DNA of 64,000 nucleotides from Bradyrhizobium paxllaeri (GCF_001693515.2 NZ_CP042968.1:3720001-3784000); one strand, 5' to 3'; shown: positions 1 through 8,613, counted from the first letter of the stretch. Notes: generated from the letters alone by a model not told the origin. Numbers and translations: made by a program.

Positions 1-438
1 CCCTGCGACTGGGTGACGCCGACCTGGCTGGCGATCAATCCGGCCGTCGACAATGAAGCCGATGCGCAGGCCGTGCGCGATGGCCGCATGAGCTATCAGG
101 AATTCTGCGCGAAGTGGGGCGTCGATTGGCGCAAGCAGATTCGCGACCGCGCGGAGTTCAATAAGGAAGTCGACAAGGAAGGCGTCATTCTCGACATCGA
201 CTCGCGCCAGCGCACCCGCGCCGGCGGCGCGGTGCCGATGCAGAAGGAGCCGGGCGCGCCGCCCAATGAGAATGAGGACGCCGACAACGCGGCTGATGAG
301 GATGCCGAGGACGCCGATACCGGACTCAACGGCAAGAATCTGATGAACGGCGGCGCCAATGGCGCGGCTGCAGCGCGCGCGTATCTGCGCAACAGAAGGG
401 AGGCCGACCATGACGGCCGCCCTTTTCCCCTGCACTGA
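1..438 (+). CDS. Phage portal protein, lambda family (C-terminal fragment)
   Basis: C-terminal end of a lambda-type portal protein, the dodecameric channel at the capsid vertex through which DNA enters and leaves. The frame enters from before the window (P-C-D-W-V-T-P-T-W-L-A-I-N-P). It continues through a segment, EADAQAVRDGRMSYQEF, that matches the conserved end of this family, where W(V/L)DP is followed by a helix and a G-x-x-S-x-x-E-x-x-x-x-x-G stretch. The tail is acidic and low in complexity. The terminase and the rest of the portal gene should lie just to the left. The family call rests on this short C-terminal signature. Confidence 0.8.
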   Translation, partial: PCDWVTPTWLAINPAVDNEADAQAVRDGRMSYQEFCAKWGVDWRKQIRDRAEFNKEVDKEGVILDIDSRQRTRAGGAVPMQKEPGAPPNENEDADNAADEDAEDADTGLNGKNLMNGGANGAAAARAYLRNRREADHDGRPFPLH

Positions 439-2015
439 CGTACCGCTATGACCCGGATCAGCCGCGCGAGCCGGCCGGCGGTCCCAAGGGCGGACAATTC
501 GCGAAAGGTGGCGGCAGTGGTGGCGGCTCCAGCAGCAAGCCCGACGTCAAGCAGCTGACCGGACCTGGCGCCAGCCAGGCGACCGCCGGCAGCCAGGCGA
601 AGACGAAAGGGAAGGTCAAGCCGAAGATCTCAGACTTTGCGAAGGACAAGGTCGCCCTCGGTTCGTTCGCCAGTGACAAAGCGAAAGCCGACAAGTTCGT
701 CGAGGAATGGGAAGCTCACGTCGGCGAGGCGCCGGCCGAGTTCAAAACGGAATTTCTCGGCGGTGTCGATGACGCCACGATGCGCATTGATGTGCGGGCG
801 GACGGCAGCTGGCTTATCCATGGCGACATCTATGAGAACGGCCAGCGCATCGGCGAGTATCAGCGCAACATCGATTGGAAGACCAAGACCGCTGAGTCGA
901 GTTACTTCCAGCTAAACCGCAGCGCCACCGGGAAGGATACCGGCAAGAAGGTGCTGGCCGGCAACATTGAGAAGTACCGGCAGATGGGCATCGAGAAGGT
1001 CAAGGTGCACGCTAACATCGATGTCGGTGGTTACGCCTGGGCGAAGTACGGCTATGTCCCGACACTGTCATCGTGGGGCAGCCTTTCCTCCGAGATCGCG
1101 CGCAAGCTCGATCGGGAAAGCGGCGGCGGTCCTGGCGGCGGCTCGACCTATACGCCAGAGAGTTGGGAAGAGATCAGCGACAGCGATCAGGAGGAGATTA
1201 AAGAGAAGTGGATGGACGCCACGCGCGAGGATTTCATCAACAGTGAAATCGACAGCTGGCGCGAGAGCGGACAGGCACTTGACGAAGCAAAGTATTCGCT
1301 CGCCAGCAATTTCGAGGGCACCGAAGATTGGGCAGTCGACGCGGTCAGCGATGTGATCGAAGACTGGTCGGCCGACGAAACACCGATACCCTATACGCCG
1401 CAGCAAATCCTCGCTGCGATCTCGGTCGAGGAATATCAGACCGGATACGATGGGGAGAAAGACCCGGACTTCACCTTCGATGACGACAAGCTCAAAGAGC
1501 CGAGCAACGCGCCGCCGAAAGAGCAGATGAACTTGCCGGGCATCGAACAGCCCGATCTGTCGGCGCACCTGACGCAGGAAATGCGCGACGACATCACGGA
1601 CAAGCTCACCGAGGCGTTCAATGACAAGGCGCAAACCGACGCCGAGAACATGGACCCGCCCGACTATCTTGCCGAGAACGTTGCCGACTATCAGGCCGAG
1701 TATTGGGAGAGCATGCGCGAACGCGACAAATTCCAATGGGCAGAGGACAACGGCGCGCTGCCAGAGATCGAGATCGAGGATGAGGACGCCGAGGACGTTG
1801 AACCCGTTGAGGTCAGCGACGATGAAGCTGATGCACTGCGCAAGCTTGCGCGCAGCAACGATCCAAAGGCGCTATGGGCAATCGCGGATTCCGAAAAGGG
1901 CAAGGAGCTACTTCTAGGCACCGATTGGTGGGGCACCTTGAACCTTAAAGACCAGGAAACAATGGACCGGTTCAATGCCTACGTCGGCAAGTCGAAAAAA
2001 GCCGCAGCGGCGTAA
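435..2015 (+). CDS. Phage head morphogenesis-type protein, start unresolved (possible frameshift)
   Basis: The frame is open from base 414 and codes for a plausible protein. It begins with Y-D-P-D-Q-P-R-E-P-A and G-G-Q-F, a motif common at the start of domains in phage head and minor structural proteins. About residues 95-215 hold a segment (NRSATGKDTGKK ... HANIDVGGYAWAKYGYVP) typical of a GNAT-like domain seen in large phage head proteins. The rest is acidic and helical. No ATG, GTG or TTG occurs in frame between 414 and the ATG at 780, so the start given is a CTG. An ATG at 410 opens in another frame and would join this one after a one-base slip in the run CTTTTCCCC. Frameshift, recoding or rare start cannot be told apart here. 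Confidence 0.6.
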   Translation: MTYRYDPDQPREPAGGPKGGQFAKGGGSGGGSSSKPDVKQLTGPGASQATAGSQAKTKGKVKPKISDFAKDKVALGSFASDKAKADKFVEEWEAHVGEAPAEFKTEFLGGVDDATMRIDVRADGSWLIHGDIYENGQRIGEYQRNIDWKTKTAESSYFQLNRSATGKDTGKKVLAGNIEKYRQMGIEKVKVHANIDVGGYAWAKYGYVPTLSSWGSLSSEIARKLDRESGGGPGGGSTYTPESWEEISDSDQEEIKEKWMDATREDFINSEIDSWRESGQALDEAKYSLASNFEGTEDWAVDAVSDVIEDWSADETPIPYTPQQILAAISVEEYQTGYDGEKDPDFTFDDDKLKEPSNAPPKEQMNLPGIEQPDLSAHLTQEMRDDITDKLTEAFNDKAQTDAENMDPPDYLAENVADYQAEYWESMRERDKFQWAEDNGALPEIEIEDEDAEDVEPVEVSDDEADALRKLARSNDPKALWAIADSEKGKELLLGTDWWGTLNLKDQETMDRFNAYVGKSKKAAAA

Positions 2016-2211
2016 GGCGGAAGAGTTCTTCTACCTCGACCAGGAGGACAGCCGGCAGGACTCCGGCCTGCATGAACCTATCCTGGAGGACGGCGACCAG
2101 GACGCGGCGCATGCGGTCAGCCGTGAGGTGATGGCCAGGCTTGGGCTGTCCGACGCTGAAATCGAGGCTCTGGTTGGCCCAAAGAGTGGCGAACGGGCGT
2201 TCCAGGGCTAG
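1975..2211 (+). CDS. Small conserved-looking phage protein of unknown function
   Basis: A 78-residue protein whose ATG lies inside the end of the preceding head gene (41 bases of overlap), an arrangement usual in compact phage operons. It has a basic N-terminus, an acidic middle (DQEDSRQDSG...EDGDQD) and a short C-terminal helix MARLGLSDAEIEAL. No signal peptide, membrane segment or recognisable domain is visible. It is the last head-operon gene before the oppositely oriented cassette. The family is not recognised; that it is coding rests on position and composition. Confidence 0.5.
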   Translation: MPTSASRKKPQRRKAEEFFYLDQEDSRQDSGLHEPILEDGDQDAAHAVSREVMARLGLSDAEIEALVGPKSGERAFQG

Positions 2212-2247
2212 GGCGCGTACCCACAAATCGAGCTTGATTGCTACTCG

Positions 2248-2379
2248 ATGTCCGATATGCGCGCCGATGGCGGACCAAATTCCGCATCGCAGCGAAAAGA
2301 CGCTAAGGGCCACAAGCTGCCATTGGCGGGCTCGATCATTGTTCTGATCGCGGTCGCGGCGTGGCTTGGGACCGAATGA
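2248..2379 (+). CDS. Small single-span membrane protein (43 aa), possible
   Basis: A short frame from ATG to TGA that would encode a basic hydrophilic N-terminus (QRKDAKGHK) followed by one hydrophobic helix, LAGSIIVLIAVAAWLG, at the C-terminus. It sits between the head gene cluster and the convergent minus-strand gene. The clean polar-then-hydrophobic layout is the main argument that it is real. No strong ribosome binding site is seen, so the call is tentative. Confidence 0.3.
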   Translation: MSDMRADGGPNSASQRKDAKGHKLPLAGSIIVLIAVAAWLGTE

Positions 2380-2391
2380 TTGTTCCCTACG

Positions 2392-3786
2392 TCAGATATC
2401 TTCGTCGTGCGGGAAACGGTCTGACCATTCACGTAAAAAGTTTTTGAAAGTGTCATAAGAACCCAACGGCATGGTCGAATAGAAGGTGCCGACGTGAAGT
2501 GCGAGTGGGGTCCACTCTGCCGGGGGTATGGGTCCTATATGTTTCAAAGGGTCCGAGAGCGATTGGCAGCCGATAGACCGAAGCACGACGCTTGCGAATG
2601 GTTCAAATGTTACGGTCGGATCTTTCAACGCATCAAGATAAAGGGTTCTGCTCTCTCTGGCCCTTCTCTCAAAGTCCACGCCTGTTGTGTCGTGCACTAT
2701 GCCGAGGGCAAGCCGTCCTGCGACGGCGGTCGTGACGTGGCCGATCCGCTCAAACATTTCGCGGTCCTGTTTCGCATCGGCCTTCCAAAGCTGTCCCATC
2801 AAGAACGCCATCCATACGATGGTCTCTGCCGCGATGACATCGAGGTTCGTGTTGCGAAGTAACTGACGCGAGCTTCTCCACATAACACCCTCATCCCATT
2901 GCAACGTCTCTGTGACGAAGTGGCCCGCTGCTGCCATGAGGATGAGAGATAGGACCGTGGCGCGGTTGTCCGTTCCCGCTGAACGCTTCTTGGTCATCTT
3001 ATCGGCGACTTGGAAGAGGTTCGCGGGGTCAGCCAGTTTCACGCAACTCTCAGTTAGCGGCGGCAGGCTCGAACTCAGGTCTGGCTCCGCACCGCCGGAT
3101 CGCCCATCGGGTGCGCTCGGTCTCCTGCCATCGGTGGGCGCGGGTGTGTTACTGGTGAATTTCAGTTGCGATAGTGCTTCGAGGTGCTTGCGCGGTCGCA
3201 CCAGATCATTTCGCGCATCGAACGCCTTGAGCCGGGAATCCCCAATAGGAATACCGACCATCCGCTTTGTGCACTCCAGCGATGCGGCGTAAGCCCCTTT
3301 TGGGAAACCGTCAACGTATAGGGTCGTACCTCGAATGAGATCGCGACGTGCCTTGTCGGTCATCATGCGATAGCCGGAAGGCACCTGTTTCGATTTGCGA
3401 GCGAAGTACAGAGACAAATACAGCACGTCCCAATGGCGACCGTTTTCCGACACGACTTCGAACACGTCCACTTTGTCGAACGCCCCCAACCTATGGAAAG
3501 CAATCGCACTGCCGTCTGCCATCTGCAGCCGGGAGAGGTAGACAAGTTCACCTACTGGCCCATTCACGGGCACTGGGTTTGTCAGCGTCCGTCCAAAATC
3601 GCCGAAGGCGTTAGGTACGTAGTCGCATGAGGGACTGCCTGCGAGAACTTGTCGTAAGTCTTCGGGGAGTGCGCTGTTTTGGGCGGCCTCATCATCGAGA
3701 AACCGAACAACCTTATCAAAAATGCGCTGGACCTCGGGTGGGAACGAGGTATCTGGAGCTTTTCGTCCAAACGGCCACAAGGCCAT
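2392..3786 (-). CDS. Hypothetical protein, minus-strand cassette inside the head gene cluster
   Basis: About 464 residues, transcribed against the phage structural genes. The chosen ATG (MALWPFGRKAPDTS) has AAGGA about ten bases upstream; a longer frame upstream lacks such a site. The first ~230 residues are mixed alpha/beta, followed by a Pro/Ser/Gly-rich linker. The C-terminal half is helical (ETLQWDEGVMWRSSRQLL, ETIVWMAFLMGQLWKADAK). No catalytic motif, signal peptide or clear membrane span is seen. Its base composition is lower in GC than the flanking phage genes, suggesting separate origin. The family is not recognised. Confidence 0.7.
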   Translation of the reverse strand: MALWPFGRKAPDTSFPPEVQRIFDKVVRFLDDEAAQNSALPEDLRQVLAGSPSCDYVPNAFGDFGRTLTNPVPVNGPVGELVYLSRLQMADGSAIAFHRLGAFDKVDVFEVVSENGRHWDVLYLSLYFARKSKQVPSGYRMMTDKARRDLIRGTTLYVDGFPKGAYAASLECTKRMVGIPIGDSRLKAFDARNDLVRPRKHLEALSQLKFTSNTPAPTDGRRPSAPDGRSGGAEPDLSSSLPPLTESCVKLADPANLFQVADKMTKKRSAGTDNRATVLSLILMAAAGHFVTETLQWDEGVMWRSSRQLLRNTNLDVIAAETIVWMAFLMGQLWKADAKQDREMFERIGHVTTAVAGRLALGIVHDTTGVDFERRARESRTLYLDALKDPTVTFEPFASVVLRSIGCQSLSDPLKHIGPIPPAEWTPLALHVGTFYSTMPLGSYDTFKNFLREWSDRFPHDEDI

Positions 3787-3832
3787 GTCTCTGTCCTTCG
3801 CAAGGCGGTATGTCGCTGTGACCCCGACGGGA

Positions 3833-4198
3833 TTATTGTAGAGCGTCAAAAGCAATCTTGTACTGGTTGATCGCCTTCTGAATGTGCGAGCAGCCTGCTT
3901 CAGTTTGCGGGTATGGAAACCAGCCAGATCGTGCTTGGGAATAGATCGCTGTTCGCTTCATGCCCTCTTGATATCCGTAACGGAAGCTCTGTGCGGCGGC
4001 AGGGGCAGCGCGCTTCAGGAACGCGGTCATCAATGGCACGACCTGTCCTTCACGCATGTAACCTTTCGTTTCGCATTCAATTCCTGCGGCGAATACAGAT
4101 CCGCTGTTCCAAAGGTCATCGGTCGAGGTCTGTGCAGAAACCGTCATTACAGTGAAAGGCACGGTACAAGCTATGAGACAGAGAACCTTCAATAACAT
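3833..4198 (-). CDS. Secreted small protein of unknown function
   Basis: The protein starts MLLKVLCLIACTVPFTVMTVSA, a typical Sec signal peptide with likely cleavage after VSA, leaving a mature protein of about 100 residues with two cysteines. The ATG is preceded by GAGAGGGG at good spacing, which favours it over a start 20 codons upstream. The mature part has no recognised domain. It lies upstream of, and in the same direction as, the gene ending at 2392 and downstream of two small membrane protein genes, so the four probably form one cassette of cell-envelope functions. Confidence 0.65.
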   Translation of the reverse strand: MLLKVLCLIACTVPFTVMTVSAQTSTDDLWNSGSVFAAGIECETKGYMREGQVVPLMTAFLKRAAPAAAQSFRYGYQEGMKRTAIYSQARSGWFPYPQTEAGCSHIQKAINQYKIAFDALQ

Positions 4199-4223
4199 GT
4201 GCCCCTCTCTGACGTTTCGGACC

Positions 4224-4559
4224 CTAGCGAGAGCCACGCTGATCCGCTGCCGCATCACGCTTGCTCAATCTAGCGACTGCCAAATGCGCGAGGATTAGAA
4301 CCGCAGCGGCGATGTCGAGCCAGAACCACGCTGCCCGGTTTAGGTGAATCGGTAATATCGGGTTGAAGAGGATTGCAGTGATGCCAAGCGCAACGCCCCA
4401 AACATAAGACTTCTCGGTCCACGAAACGAAGGTGAGATAGCCACAGAACCCGCAGACAACGAGACGGGTGAAGGTGTAGTAGCCGTAGGGCCACCTCGCG
4501 GTTGCCGCCGCAACGACCGCGGCGGCAATGAGCCATAAGAACCAAGGCAACGTGCGCAT
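4224..4559 (-). CDS. DUF6804-like small membrane protein
   Basis: A 111-residue protein with four hydrophobic segments (WFLWLIAAAVVAAATA, LVVCGFCGYLTF, GVALGITAILFNPILPI, FWLDIAAAVLILAHLAV). The order WPYGYYTFTRLVVC...W...ILFNPI.PIHL.R..W..LDI agrees with the pattern I know for DUF6804 membrane proteins, whose function is unknown. The ATG overlaps the stop of the upstream gene as TGATG, so the two are translationally coupled. Confidence 0.7.
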   Translation of the reverse strand: MRTLPWFLWLIAAAVVAAATARWPYGYYTFTRLVVCGFCGYLTFVSWTEKSYVWGVALGITAILFNPILPIHLNRAAWFWLDIAAAVLILAHLAVARLSKRDAAADQRGSR

Positions 4560-4864
4560 CAATACGCTCGGCGTTCAAACAACGACGATAGCCCGCCGGC
4601 TGCCATCAGAATTATCATTATGATTAGGCCTGGCACCGCCAGTAACAATGCCTGCCACCATTCCCAGTGCCAGCCATACCTCGCGCCGTAATACGTCATG
4701 ACGGCCACGAAGCCCGTGCCCAACAACGGGATGCTGTAGCCAAAAAGAAAAGCAATGAAGCTGAGAAATCCGCCTAAGCCAAAGTACAAATGCATTCCCT
4801 CGACGTAGGCAAATATCTGGGCAATACCTACAGCCAGATACGCGACGGCGAAAATAACCTGCAT
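4559..4864 (-). CDS. Small membrane protein, first gene of the minus-strand cassette
   Basis: About 101 residues with three hydrophobic stretches (MQVIFAVAYLAVGIAQIFAYV, LGGFLSFIAFLFGYSIPLL, ALLLAVPGLIIMIILMAAG). An aromatic patch, WHWEWWQ, sits before the last helix. The start chosen has AGGGGG upstream at normal spacing; a longer reading begins 17 codons earlier without support. Its stop overlaps the next gene's ATG. Function unknown. Confidence 0.65.
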   Translation of the reverse strand: MQVIFAVAYLAVGIAQIFAYVEGMHLYFGLGGFLSFIAFLFGYSIPLLGTGFVAVMTYYGARYGWHWEWWQALLLAVPGLIIMIILMAAGGLSSLFERRAY

Positions 4865-5217
4865 GCGACATTCCCCCTTGGCGATTATGATGGCAGCATA
4901 AACCTTAGATCGCAATGGCCTGTTTCACGGCCCCATGTCGGCTGTGGGTTATTCGCTACAACGGGCGACCCAGCGGCAAGTCCAGCCATGTCCGCTGTGA
5001 CGCCGAAAGCGGAAGTCAATTCAGAACGTTAGCGGCCACGCTATGGGCCGTTGCGGGTTGATGATCCGGCCGTGGGTGTGATTCAAGCGCTCAAACGGAG
5101 CCTTGAATTATTCGCTACGAACTCAACGATTCCAGGCGCAGAAGGACGCGCTGAAGTACCCCGAAAACTGTCAACGAAGAGAGAGGCGGCGCGAGCAATC
5201 GCGCCGAATGGTCTGCT
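4865..5217. other. Intergenic region at the border of the reversed cassette
   Basis: No gene is seen. It should hold the promoter of the minus-strand cassette and the leader of the protease-capsid gene. The segment 4991-5013 contains the inverted repeat TCCGCT...AGCGGA. This resembles a degenerate repeat (TCCGCT/AGCGGA pairs) that I know from alphaproteobacterial chromosomes rather than from phages, and it supports the idea that chromosomal DNA came in with the cassette. Confidence 0.4.
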
Positions 5218-7749
5218 ATGCCGTGGTCAGCGAAAGACGCTCCGAAGCACAACTCGAAGACGAAGGAAAAGCCCGCTCTGCAGAAGGCGTGGGCGTCAGC
5301 TGCGAACGCCGCGCTCGAAGAGTACGACGGCGACGAAAGCAAGGCGGTCGCGACGGCGAACAAGGCGGTCGACCAGAAGATTGCGGCGGCAGGACGCACC
5401 GGCGGCGACCTGCAGACGCGCGCCAGGCGCCGGCCTCTGACCGAGGAAGAGAAAGCGGCGCTGGAGGATGAAGAGATCGATCCCGAAGAGATCGAGGACC
5501 AAGACGAGGAAGACGACGAAGAAGACGACGATGACGAAACCGGTCGCCGTCCTCGACGCTCGGCCGAGCCGTTCGATCGTAACCTCGACGTCCTGACGCG
5601 TGACGTTGCCAATGCGAACACCACGATCAAGATCAAGGCGAATAGCTATGACGCGAGCACGCGCACCTGCGACGTCATGATCTCGACCGGCGCGCGCGTG
5701 CGTCGTATGTCCTGGGAAGGCGAGTTCGACGAACTGCTCGACGTCTCGGCGCGCTCAGTCAGGCTGCAGCGGCTCAATGCCGGTGCGCAATTCCTCGACG
5801 CGCACCAGGCCTGGCGCGGCCTCGACGCGGTGCTCGGCGCCGTCGTGCCAGGTACCGCGCGCATCGAAGGCCGCGAGCTTTGGGCCAAGCTCAAGCTGTC
5901 ACGCAATGAAAAGGGCGACATGCTCGCCCGCAACCTGATGGATGGCATCACGGTGCCGGTGTCGGTCGGTTATCGCACCTATCGTGAAGTCATTGACGCG
6001 ACGACGAGTCCGCCAACACGGACCGCCGTGGATTGGGAGCCGTTCGAAGTGTCTTACGCTCCTATCCCACATGAGAATGGCGCCGGCATTCGGTCTGCGT
6101 CGGATGGGCTTGGCCCGCAACACGGAGAAAATCCTATGTCCGTTAGAAATGCGACGGGCGCGGCCACCGCGCCCACTGAGGAAGAAAAGCGCCGCGCTGC
6201 GGAGGCTGCAGCCGCCGAACGGAGCAGGCGGCAGGAGGAAGAGCGCCAGCGCTCGGCGAGCGAAGAGGTCGCGCAGCGCGCGGTCGAAGAGCATTCCCGT
6301 TACGTCGAGGAAATGTTCGCGCTCGGCACGCAGGGCAAGTTCTCGCACGACGAAATCATGAAGGCAATTCGCGCAAAGGAGACCGTTGAAGCGTTCTCCA
6401 AGCGAGCGCTCGCCAACGTCGCCAACGAGAACAACAAGCGGCCGACTTCCGGCATTCACGGCAACGGTTTCGACGGTGAGGACGGCAGCAACGGCTTCTT
6501 TGCCGGCAGCCGCTTCGTGGTCGGTATCAACCGCGAAACGCATCAGCGCACCGAGGCCATGACCGAAGCGCTCGCGCGTCGCATCATGGCATCGCACCGC
6601 ACGCCGGTGATCCAGACCGAGGCGCAAGCGGACTATGTCCGCCGCATGGGCCTGACCGACGAAGTGGTTCGGTCGTGGCAGGTTCTTGATGGGCGGCAGA
6701 AGCCGGACGTCGAGCGCACGACGCAATTCCTCGGCGCTTCGATCGTCGAGCTTGCCGCCACCTGCCTCGGCTATACCGGTTCGATCCGCTCGGCAGACCA
6801 GGGCTATGAACTGATGCGCCGCGCCTTCATGACCACCAGCGACTTCCCGCTGGTGCTGGAGAACGCGATGCACAAGGTGCTGTTGAGCCGCTATCAGCTG
6901 GCACTGCCGACCTATCGCGAGATCGCGGTCGAGAAACGGTTCAACGACTTCCGCGACCATCCGATGTATCGCATTGGGCAATTCCCGATGCTGGAGCCGA
7001 TCAACGAGGCCGGTGAGATCAGGGCCGGCGCAGCGGCGGAAAGCAAGGAATCGGCCCGCGTCGCGCCTTATGGCAAGTACTTCCCGATCACCCGGCAAGT
7101 GCTGGTCAATGACGACATGAGCGCGATCGATGACATCATCGGCTCGGCCGGCACCATGGTGCTGAATTTCGAGAACATCGAATTCTATAAGATGTTCAAT
7201 TCGAACCCGGTGCTGAAGACCGATAACAAGTCGGTCTTCCATGTCGACCATAAGAACCTGTCGGCAAGCGGCAATGAGCCGGTGCCAGGAGCGATCAGCC
7301 TCGCCCGTGCTGCGATGCGCAAGCAGACCGACATCGATAACTTCCCGCTGAATGTGCAGGCCTCGATCCTGCTCATTCCGGGCGAGCATGAGACCAGGGC
7401 CGAGCAGCTGGTCGCGACGATCAACGCGAGTCAAACCGGCGCGGTGAACCCGTTCTCCGGTAAGCTGCGCCCGGTCGTAGAGGGCCTGATCACTGGTCAT
7501 GAGTGGTACCTGTTCGCGAACCCGCAGACGATTCCGAACTTCGTCTATGGCTTCCTGACTGGCGCGACCGGTCCGCGCACCGCAACGGATGAACCGTTCA
7601 CGGTGCAGGGCATCCGCGTGAAGGTCGAGCACGACTTCGGTGTCGGCGCGATCGACTATCGCGGCGCCTACAAGGACACCGGTGCGGCGGCGACCACGCC
7701 ATCCTTCCCGGTCACTGTCGTCAACGCTGACGAAATCGGCAGTCCGTAG
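5218..7749 (+). CDS. Fused prohead protease and major capsid protein
   Basis: 843 residues in three parts. Residues 1-50 (MPWSAKDAPKHNSK...KAWASAANAALEEYDGDESKA) resemble a ChaB-like helical domain, followed by a very acidic linker. Residues ~120-290 are an HK97-type (S78) prohead protease: histidine in FLDAHQ and serine in the V-S-V-G-Y motif. Residues ~310-843 are a charged, scaffold-like helical region (EEEKRRAAEAAAAERSRRQEEE) and then a major capsid protein with the GKYFPITRQVLVNDD segment typical of capsids of this fused group. The protease would cut itself and the scaffold from the shell during maturation. No obvious ribosome binding site precedes the start; an internal start at 6136 could supply free capsid protein. 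Confidence 0.88.
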   Translation: MPWSAKDAPKHNSKTKEKPALQKAWASAANAALEEYDGDESKAVATANKAVDQKIAAAGRTGGDLQTRARRRPLTEEEKAALEDEEIDPEEIEDQDEEDDEEDDDDETGRRPRRSAEPFDRNLDVLTRDVANANTTIKIKANSYDASTRTCDVMISTGARVRRMSWEGEFDELLDVSARSVRLQRLNAGAQFLDAHQAWRGLDAVLGAVVPGTARIEGRELWAKLKLSRNEKGDMLARNLMDGITVPVSVGYRTYREVIDATTSPPTRTAVDWEPFEVSYAPIPHENGAGIRSASDGLGPQHGENPMSVRNATGAATAPTEEEKRRAAEAAAAERSRRQEEERQRSASEEVAQRAVEEHSRYVEEMFALGTQGKFSHDEIMKAIRAKETVEAFSKRALANVANENNKRPTSGIHGNGFDGEDGSNGFFAGSRFVVGINRETHQRTEAMTEALARRIMASHRTPVIQTEAQADYVRRMGLTDEVVRSWQVLDGRQKPDVERTTQFLGASIVELAATCLGYTGSIRSADQGYELMRRAFMTTSDFPLVLENAMHKVLLSRYQLALPTYREIAVEKRFNDFRDHPMYRIGQFPMLEPINEAGEIRAGAAAESKESARVAPYGKYFPITRQVLVNDDMSAIDDIIGSAGTMVLNFENIEFYKMFNSNPVLKTDNKSVFHVDHKNLSASGNEPVPGAISLARAAMRKQTDIDNFPLNVQASILLIPGEHETRAEQLVATINASQTGAVNPFSGKLRPVVEGLITGHEWYLFANPQTIPNFVYGFLTGATGPRTATDEPFTVQGIRVKVEHDFGVGAIDYRGAYKDTGAAATTPSFPVTVVNADEIGSP
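6124..6138 (+). promoter_or_regulatory. Internal ribosome binding site and ATG for a free scaffold-capsid product
   Basis: GGAG followed seven to eight bases later by an in-frame ATG (M-S-V-R-N, residue 307 of the fusion). It lies exactly at the junction between the protease domain and the scaffold-like region. Phages often make the scaffold from a nested start inside the protease gene (lambda C/Nu3). The same would give more shell protein than protease here. Inference from position and spacing. Confidence 0.5.
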
Positions 7750-7758
7750 CAGCTGGAT

Positions 7759-7783
7759 AAAGGCGGCGGCTTCCGCCGCCTTT
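7759..7783 (+). terminator. Perfect 11-bp hairpin after the capsid gene
   Basis: AAAGGCGGCGG, loop CTT, then CCGCCGCCTTT: eleven perfect pairs ending in three T. The T-run is short, so this may be a partial terminator or an mRNA-stabilising 3' hairpin that sets the level of capsid message relative to the genes after it. Confidence 0.6.
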
Positions 7784-7808
7784 CGCCCTAACATCAGGAG
7801 AGATCGAA

Positions 7809-8147
7809 ATGACCAGGTATTTTCGTGGCGAAGGCAAAACGCTGCGCATCAATGCGCCGGCCGGCGGCGTGGTGTCCGGCATGGGTTACATCATTGGCGC
7901 CGCATTCGGCGTTGCACAGGTATCGGCGGCACAAGGCGTGTCGGTTGACCTGCAGCTGGGCGAGGCCCACCAGCTGCCGAAGACCGCCAATGAGGCCTGG
8001 CCGAATATCGGCGCCTCCGTGTACTGGGACGACGCCAATAAGGTCGCGACGCTGACCGCCGGCGCAAACATGAAGATCGGCATCGTTTTCGAGACCGCCG
8101 CCGCCGCTGATGCACGGGGCTGCGTTCGCTTGAACGGGTCGTTCTGA
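7809..8147 (+). CDS. Capsid cement (decoration) protein, DUF2190-like
   Basis: A 112-residue all-beta-looking protein with the hallmark order of DUF2190 cement proteins: an early LRINAPAGGVVSG, then GVAQVSAAQG, a TANEAWPNIGASVYWDD segment and the end GIVFETAAAADARGCVRLNG. Such trimers plug the outside of the capsid lattice after expansion. It follows the capsid gene directly, behind the hairpin, with CAGGAGA upstream of the ATG. This is the canonical position for the family. Confidence 0.85.
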   Translation: MTRYFRGEGKTLRINAPAGGVVSGMGYIIGAAFGVAQVSAAQGVSVDLQLGEAHQLPKTANEAWPNIGASVYWDDANKVATLTAGANMKIGIVFETAAAADARGCVRLNGSF

Positions 8148-8202
8148 TTGGGGCGGCCCGCTGTCTTAATCGAGGTGGGCCATTCCCGGAACGGGTGTCG
8201 TC

Positions 8203-8613
8203 ATGGTGGACCTTGACCGCCTGGCTGGGGCCATGAACCGCACGATCGACAACACCTTCGGCGTGAAGGGCATGGTGCGCATCGTGCCCTGGATCAAGGG
8301 TAGTTATGACGCCGGTCGCGCCGATCCCGGCCGCGAAGTGGTGACGGCGCCCGGCGTGCTGTTCTACGGCGAAGACGCAGTGGTCGCTGCCGGCGGCGGT
8401 TCGGGCGGCTTCCAGGGCCGCATGGCCGAGTTCGATGTCTGGCTGTCGATCGATACCGCGCACCTGCAGCGCGCCGGCGCCAGGCAGGGCGATCGGATCG
8501 AGGTCAGGGCCGAGACGTTCGAGACCAATGGCGAGACCTTCGAGATCAACCGCATTTCGGGCGATGGCATCAGCCGCTCGAAGGTTTACATGTTGCGGGC
8601 GCCGGAAGAATGA
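8203..8613 (+). CDS. Putative head-tail connector (neck) protein
   Basis: 136 residues, beta-rich, with no membrane segment. Its place between the cement protein and the tail genes, its size, and the pattern VRAETFETNGETFEINRI near the C-terminus fit small head-closure or head-tail joining proteins. No family-specific motif is recognised. The stop overlaps the next ATG (ATGA), so the two are coupled. The start is uncertain because no strong ribosome binding site precedes it. Confidence 0.55.
   Translation: MVDLDRLAGAMNRTIDNTFGVKGMVRIVPWIKGSYDAGRADPGREVVTAPGVLFYGEDAVVAAGGGSGGFQGRMAEFDVWLSIDTAHLQRAGARQGDRIEVRAETFETNGETFEINRISGDGISRSKVYMLRAPEE

Noticed and set aside
5899..7794. Long minus-strand open frame (631 codons) opposite the capsid gene
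   Set aside because: Mirror of a GC-rich coding gene; Arg/His/Asp-rich composition, no domain, no ribosome binding site.
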